Origin: an uncultured Collinsella sp.
GTDB taxonomy: Bacteria > Actinomycetota > Coriobacteriia > Coriobacteriales > Coriobacteriaceae
Length of the DNA stretch: 28,037 nt
Assembly (NCBI GenBank): GCA_900544755.1
Contig: UQWQ01000018.1
Coordinates: 1 to 28,037, forward strand
Direction of reading: 5' to 3'
The notes beneath the pieces were generated by a model. It worked only from the letters and a program-made list of their open reading frames with translations, was not told where the DNA came from and made no database searches. Each line of letters opens with the position of its first letter. Position 1 is the stretch's first letter. Made by a program: the position numbers and the translations under genes. Positions 25,221 to 28,037 of the stretch are shown piece by piece.

Positions 25221-26597
25221 CTACTCCTCCACGGCCTGCGTGCCGGCGGCACGGGCCAAATCATCGATCGCCAGGGAGTCGGCGCTCAGGGCGCGATGAC
25301 GCCCGTCGAGCGCGGGCTCGCCCGCCCGCTCCACGGCGAGCGACTCGCCGGTGCGCATGTACCACGCGGCGCGACGACCCCAGACCAGCGCCTCGAGCAG
25401 GCTGTTTGATGCAAGGCGATTCTTGCCGTGAACGCCGTTGCAGGCCGTCTCACCGGCTGCGTAGAGCTCGGGCATCGAGGTGCGGCCGTCCTTGTCGACC
25501 CACACGCCGCCCATAAAGTAGTGCTGCGTAGGCGTAACGGGGATGGGCTCGTCCAAGATGTCGCGGCCGTCCTCCAAGCAGCGTGCGCGAATGTTGGCAA
25601 AGTGCCCGGTCACTACATCGCGCTCGACGGGGGCAAAGCTCAGCCACTCGTGCTCGGTACCGTCCCGCTTCATCTGCTCGCGAATAGCGGCAGCGACCAC
25701 ATCGCGCGGCTGAAGCTCGTCGGTAAAGCGCTCACCGGCGGCGTTGAGCAAAATCGCGCCCTCGCCGCGGCAGCTCTCGCTGATCAGGAAGGTGCGGCCT
25801 GGCTGCGGCGAGAACAGTCCCGTGGGGTGGATCTGCACGTAGTCCAGGTGCTCCATCTTAATGCCATGCTCCTGAGCGATGTAGCAGGCATCGCCCGTGA
25901 GCTGCGGATAGTTGGTCGAGTGGTCGTATATGCCGCCGATGCCGCCCGTTGCCCACAGCGTGTGGCGGGCATGGATCTTAAACGGCTCGCCGGCATGCGC
26001 GCCCTCGGCGGCATTTGCCAGCTCGTCGGCGGGACGAACTGAGTTGTCCTCGTCCACGGAAACGGCGACGACACCGACACACACCGTGACGCCGTCACGC
26101 TCGCCCGTCAGGATGTCGGTCATGGCCACGTGCTCCAAAATCTGCACGTTATCCAGCTTGCGAACAGCCTGGAGCAGCTTGGTCGTGATCTCCTTGCCCG
26201 TAATGTCGGCATGGAAGGCAATGCGCGGGCGGCTGTGCGCACCCTCGCGGGTAAAGTTGAGGCTGCCGTCGGCCTTGCGCTCAAAATCCACGCCCATCGC
26301 TAGCAGGTCGTTGATGACCGAGCGGCTCGAGCGGATCATGATGTCGACGCTCTCGCGGCGGTTCTCGTAGTGGCCGGCGTGCATGGTGTCCTCAAAGAAG
26401 GCATCGTAGTCTGAACCTTCGGGCAGCACGCAAATGCCGCCCTGCGCGAGCATCGAATCGCACTCGTCGACGGCGCCCTTGGAGAGCATGATCACGCGCG
26501 TGCTCGTCGGCAGATTGAGAGCCGCGTACAGGCCCGCTACGCCGCAGCCGGCAATGACGACGTCGCACTCCATGTCGGGGTATTGTTTGGTTTCCAC
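25221..26597 (-). CDS. nadB: L-aspartate oxidase
   Basis: This FAD flavoenzyme oxidises L-aspartate to iminoaspartate, the substrate of NadA. The start is a GTG at 26595-26597, placed 5 bases after AGAGGA; the frame is open for 15 more codons through a palindrome but without a ribosome site. The dinucleotide-binding motif GCGVAGLYAAL lies near residue 17, and later motifs include HSRPRIAFHADITG, HPTGLF and GVHGKNRLASNSLLE. At 458 residues it is shorter than the E. coli enzyme (about 540) and lacks most of the C-terminal helical domain. In an anaerobe fumarate rather than oxygen is the likely electron acceptor. Confidence 0.96.
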   Translation of the reverse strand: METKQYPDMECDVVIAGCGVAGLYAALNLPTSTRVIMLSKGAVDECDSMLAQGGICVLPEGSDYDAFFEDTMHAGHYENRRESVDIMIRSSRSVINDLLAMGVDFERKADGSLNFTREGAHSRPRIAFHADITGKEITTKLLQAVRKLDNVQILEHVAMTDILTGERDGVTVCVGVVAVSVDEDNSVRPADELANAAEGAHAGEPFKIHARHTLWATGGIGGIYDHSTNYPQLTGDACYIAQEHGIKMEHLDYVQIHPTGLFSPQPGRTFLISESCRGEGAILLNAAGERFTDELQPRDVVAAAIREQMKRDGTEHEWLSFAPVERDVVTGHFANIRARCLEDGRDILDEPIPVTPTQHYFMGGVWVDKDGRTSMPELYAAGETACNGVHGKNRLASNSLLEALVWGRRAAWYMRTGESLAVERAGEPALDGRHRALSADSLAIDDLARAAGTQAVEE

Positions 26598-26615
26598 AGG
26601 AATCCTCTCCCTTGT

Positions 26616-26650
26616 AATGTGACATGCGGGACTGTCCCTCATGTCACATT
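26616..26650. repeat. Palindromic repeat in the nadA-nadB gap
   Basis: AATGTGACATG (26616-26626) and CATGTCACATT (26640-26650) pair perfectly, and GGGA-CTG-TCCC forms an inner stem, giving a nearly complete 35-nt hairpin. It begins 4 bases after the nadA stop codon in the direction of transcription. It looks like an interspersed palindromic element that lodged in the operon; an effect on mRNA stability or partial termination is possible. Confidence 0.75.
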
Positions 26651-26653
26651 GTT

Positions 26654-27679
26654 CTAGCGCGCTGCGTACTCGAGCATACGGTCGAGCGTGAGCTTGGCCT
26701 GGTCTGCCGCCTCGTCCGAGACGCCGATCTGCACTTCGCCCTCGCCCGTCTCCAGGCAGCGCACGAGCTTTTCGAGCGTGATGAGGTCCATGTTGACGCA
26801 GGTGGGCTGCACCGCGGGGAAGTAGAACTTCTTGCCGGTGCCCTGGCAGCGGCGCTCGAGCTCATAGAGCACGCCGCGGACCGTCACGATGATGAACTCG
26901 CTCGCGTCGGACTCCTCGGCATACTTGATGATGCCGGCGGTGGAGCCAATGTAGTCGGCCTCGGCCAGGACGTCGGCCTTGCACTCGGGGTGCGCCAGCA
27001 CGAGCGCGTCGGGGTGGGCCTCCGTCGCGTCGACGATCTGCTCGACGGTGATGATGTGATGGCGCGGGCAGTAGCCGTTGTTGAGGATGACGTGCTTTTG
27101 CGGCACCTGCTCGGCTACAAAGCGGCCCAGGTTTTGATCGGGGATGAACAGGACGTGCTGCTGCGGCAGCTCGGACACGATCTTGACGGCGTTGGAGCTG
27201 GTGACGCACACATCACTCCAGCTCTTGATCTCGACCGTCGAGTTGACGTAGCAGACCACGGCAAGGTCGTCGCCGTACTCGGCGCGCGCCGCGTCGACCG
27301 TCTCACGCTTGACCATGTGAGCCATGGGGCAATCCGCGCCCGGCTCGGGCAGCAGCACGGTCTTGGTGGGGTTGAGCAGCTTGGCGCTCTCGCCCATAAA
27401 CTCCACGCCGCACAGCACGATGGTCTGCTGCGGCAGGCTTTTGGCGAGCTTTGCCAGGTAGAAGCTGTCGCCGACGTAATCGGCAACGGCTTGGACCTCG
27501 GGCGCCACATAGTAGTGCGCCAAAATCACTGCGTCACGTTGGGTTTTTAGTTGTTGAATGGCCTCGACGAGCTCTGCGGGCACCAGTGCCGCGCGCTCCG
27601 TTGCCGTCGTTGCCGATGCTAGGCCGGCCGCGATATCGCGTGCAAGCTCCGACGCATCCATGTTCGCGCTCTGTGCCAT
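26654..27679 (-). CDS. nadA: Quinolinate synthase
   Basis: This 341-residue [4Fe-4S] enzyme condenses iminoaspartate with dihydroxyacetone phosphate to quinolinate. The ATG at 27677-27679 follows GAGAGGGG by 5 bases. By spacing and motif the cluster ligands are Cys117 (GADCPMA), Cys204 (NGYCPRH) and Cys294 (PTCVNMD). The catalytic AHYY motif lies near residue 54 and HPEC near 230. It is the first gene of the nadA-nadB-nadC-niaR operon. Confidence 0.97.
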   Translation of the reverse strand: MAQSANMDASELARDIAAGLASATTATERAALVPAELVEAIQQLKTQRDAVILAHYYVAPEVQAVADYVGDSFYLAKLAKSLPQQTIVLCGVEFMGESAKLLNPTKTVLLPEPGADCPMAHMVKRETVDAARAEYGDDLAVVCYVNSTVEIKSWSDVCVTSSNAVKIVSELPQQHVLFIPDQNLGRFVAEQVPQKHVILNNGYCPRHHIITVEQIVDATEAHPDALVLAHPECKADVLAEADYIGSTAGIIKYAEESDASEFIIVTVRGVLYELERRCQGTGKKFYFPAVQPTCVNMDLITLEKLVRCLETGEGEVQIGVSDEAADQAKLTLDRMLEYAAR

Positions 27680-27714
27680 CAAGGCCCCTCTCTTTTGGCG
27701 AATCTTGGGGCTTT

Positions 27715-27743
27715 AGTATGACACCTAGGTTTACAGCTGACAA
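27715..27743 (-). promoter_or_regulatory. nadA promoter
   Basis: On the minus strand TTGTCA (27738-27743) and CATACT (27715-27720) are separated by exactly 17 bp. The -10 ends about 35 bp before the nadA start codon. The promoter lies within and beside the palindrome at 27721-27764. Confidence 0.65.
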
Positions 27744-27764
27744 GACAGCTGTAAACCTAGGTGT
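27721..27764. promoter_or_regulatory. 19-bp palindrome, probable NiaR operator
   Basis: ACACCTAGGTTTACAGCTG (27721-27739) and its exact reverse complement (27746-27764) are separated by 6 bp. The left arm fills the spacer of the nadA promoter. With niaR in the same operon, this is the expected site for niacin-dependent repression. It is not followed by a T-run, which argues against a simple terminator. Confidence 0.78.
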
Positions 27765-27789
27765 AAAGTTGAAATAAAGATTCAATCAT

Positions 27790-27846
27790 GGGGCGGGTCC
27801 ATTTTCGAACTGGCAAGCTGAGGATAGTTGAAAAAGGACCCGCCCC
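27790..27846. repeat. Imperfect inverted repeat upstream of the nad operon
   Basis: GGGGCGGGTCC (27790-27800) and GGACCCGCCCC (27836-27846) pair perfectly over 11 bp, and the stem continues inward as TTTTC and AACT with one mismatch and one bulge around a 14-nt loop. There is no T-run. It is probably an interspersed palindromic element. Confidence 0.65.
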
Positions 27847-28037
27847 AAGATTCGAGCGGCCCGCATTGTCCTGAACCAAGGGGCAGTGGTCAAAAAAGGC
27901 CAAATATGAGTACTGTCACCAAATTAGTAGCAGCGATTTTCCGGTCCAGAGCAGCAAAATCGCCTTGTTTGGAGCCTGATCGGGTGGCGCGCGCAGACGT
28001 GGTGTAAGAGCGTCCCGAGGTCCGTCGCTGCAAGTCC

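Larger units (their letters stand above)
27680..28037. other. Intergenic region at the right edge
   Basis: No gene was found. It holds the nadA promoter and operator (27715-27764), an imperfect hairpin (27790-27846), an 8-bp inverted pair GCGATTTT and AAAATCGC (27933-27963), and a 16-bp sequence GGTGTAAGAGCGTCCC (28001-28016) related to 18454-18469. The rest looks like non-coding repeat-type DNA. Confidence 0.6.

Overview
The window reads as chromosomal DNA of a high-GC Gram-positive anaerobe, most likely a Coriobacteriia member close to Collinsella. This placement is an inference. It rests on the actinobacterial dnaK-grpE-dnaJ-hspR order with a MerR-type HspR repressor, an nadA-nadB-nadC-niaR operon, several ferredoxin-like and Fe-S flavoproteins, a DUF5692-type membrane protein, GC-rich codon use, and many short palindromic intergenic repeats. 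No rRNA, tRNA, CRISPR-Cas locus, transposase or phage gene was recognised.

Layout. 331-3727 (minus) holds a 925-residue Fe-S/FAD oxidoreductase followed by hypA. Divergent from it are a TetR regulator and a polytopic DUF5692-like membrane protein (3917-5650); two 15-bp palindromes lie in the divergent promoter. Next come a membrane-anchored acidic hypothetical protein (5889-7388), a DUF4143-type AAA ATPase (7433-8785, minus) whose promoter carries a near-perfect long palindrome, a small Pro/Lys-rich protein (8993-9199, minus) and clpB (9333-11960, minus). From about 12.0 to 16.0 kb is an accessory islet: two small membrane-protein genes and one AAA ATPase set among highly ordered repeats. A hydratase of the aconitase family follows (16003-18303, minus). 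The chaperone operon dnaK-grpE-dnaJ-hspR runs on the minus strand from 22996 to 18697. A 2[4Fe-4S] ferredoxin (23540-23725, plus) is followed by the NAD de novo operon nadA-nadB-nadC-niaR (27679 to 23812, minus).

How the genes work together. ClpB and DnaK-GrpE-DnaJ form a disaggregation and folding machine. Both promoters carry the same imperfect inverted repeat next to a -10-like hexamer, which suggests joint repression by the HspR encoded at the end of the dnaK operon. NadB, NadA and NadC convert aspartate to nicotinate mononucleotide. The NiaR repressor is encoded in the same operon, and a 19-bp palindrome overlaps the nadA promoter, a layout expected for feedback control by niacin. The TetR gene, the Fe-S flavoprotein and the DUF5692-like protein look like one regulated redox module.

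The most unusual structure is in the islet. A 15-mer (TCTCAATCTGTAACA) occurs ten times at exact 40-bp steps in alternating orientation, six copies in one locus and four in the other, with 25-bp spacers that are conserved between the loci. Each array lies directly upstream of a small membrane-protein gene that is bracketed by direct repeats and by halves of an ACCACCACAAAGG hairpin. The AAA ATPase between the two cassettes has a promoter with six tandem 9-bp units ending in a palindrome.
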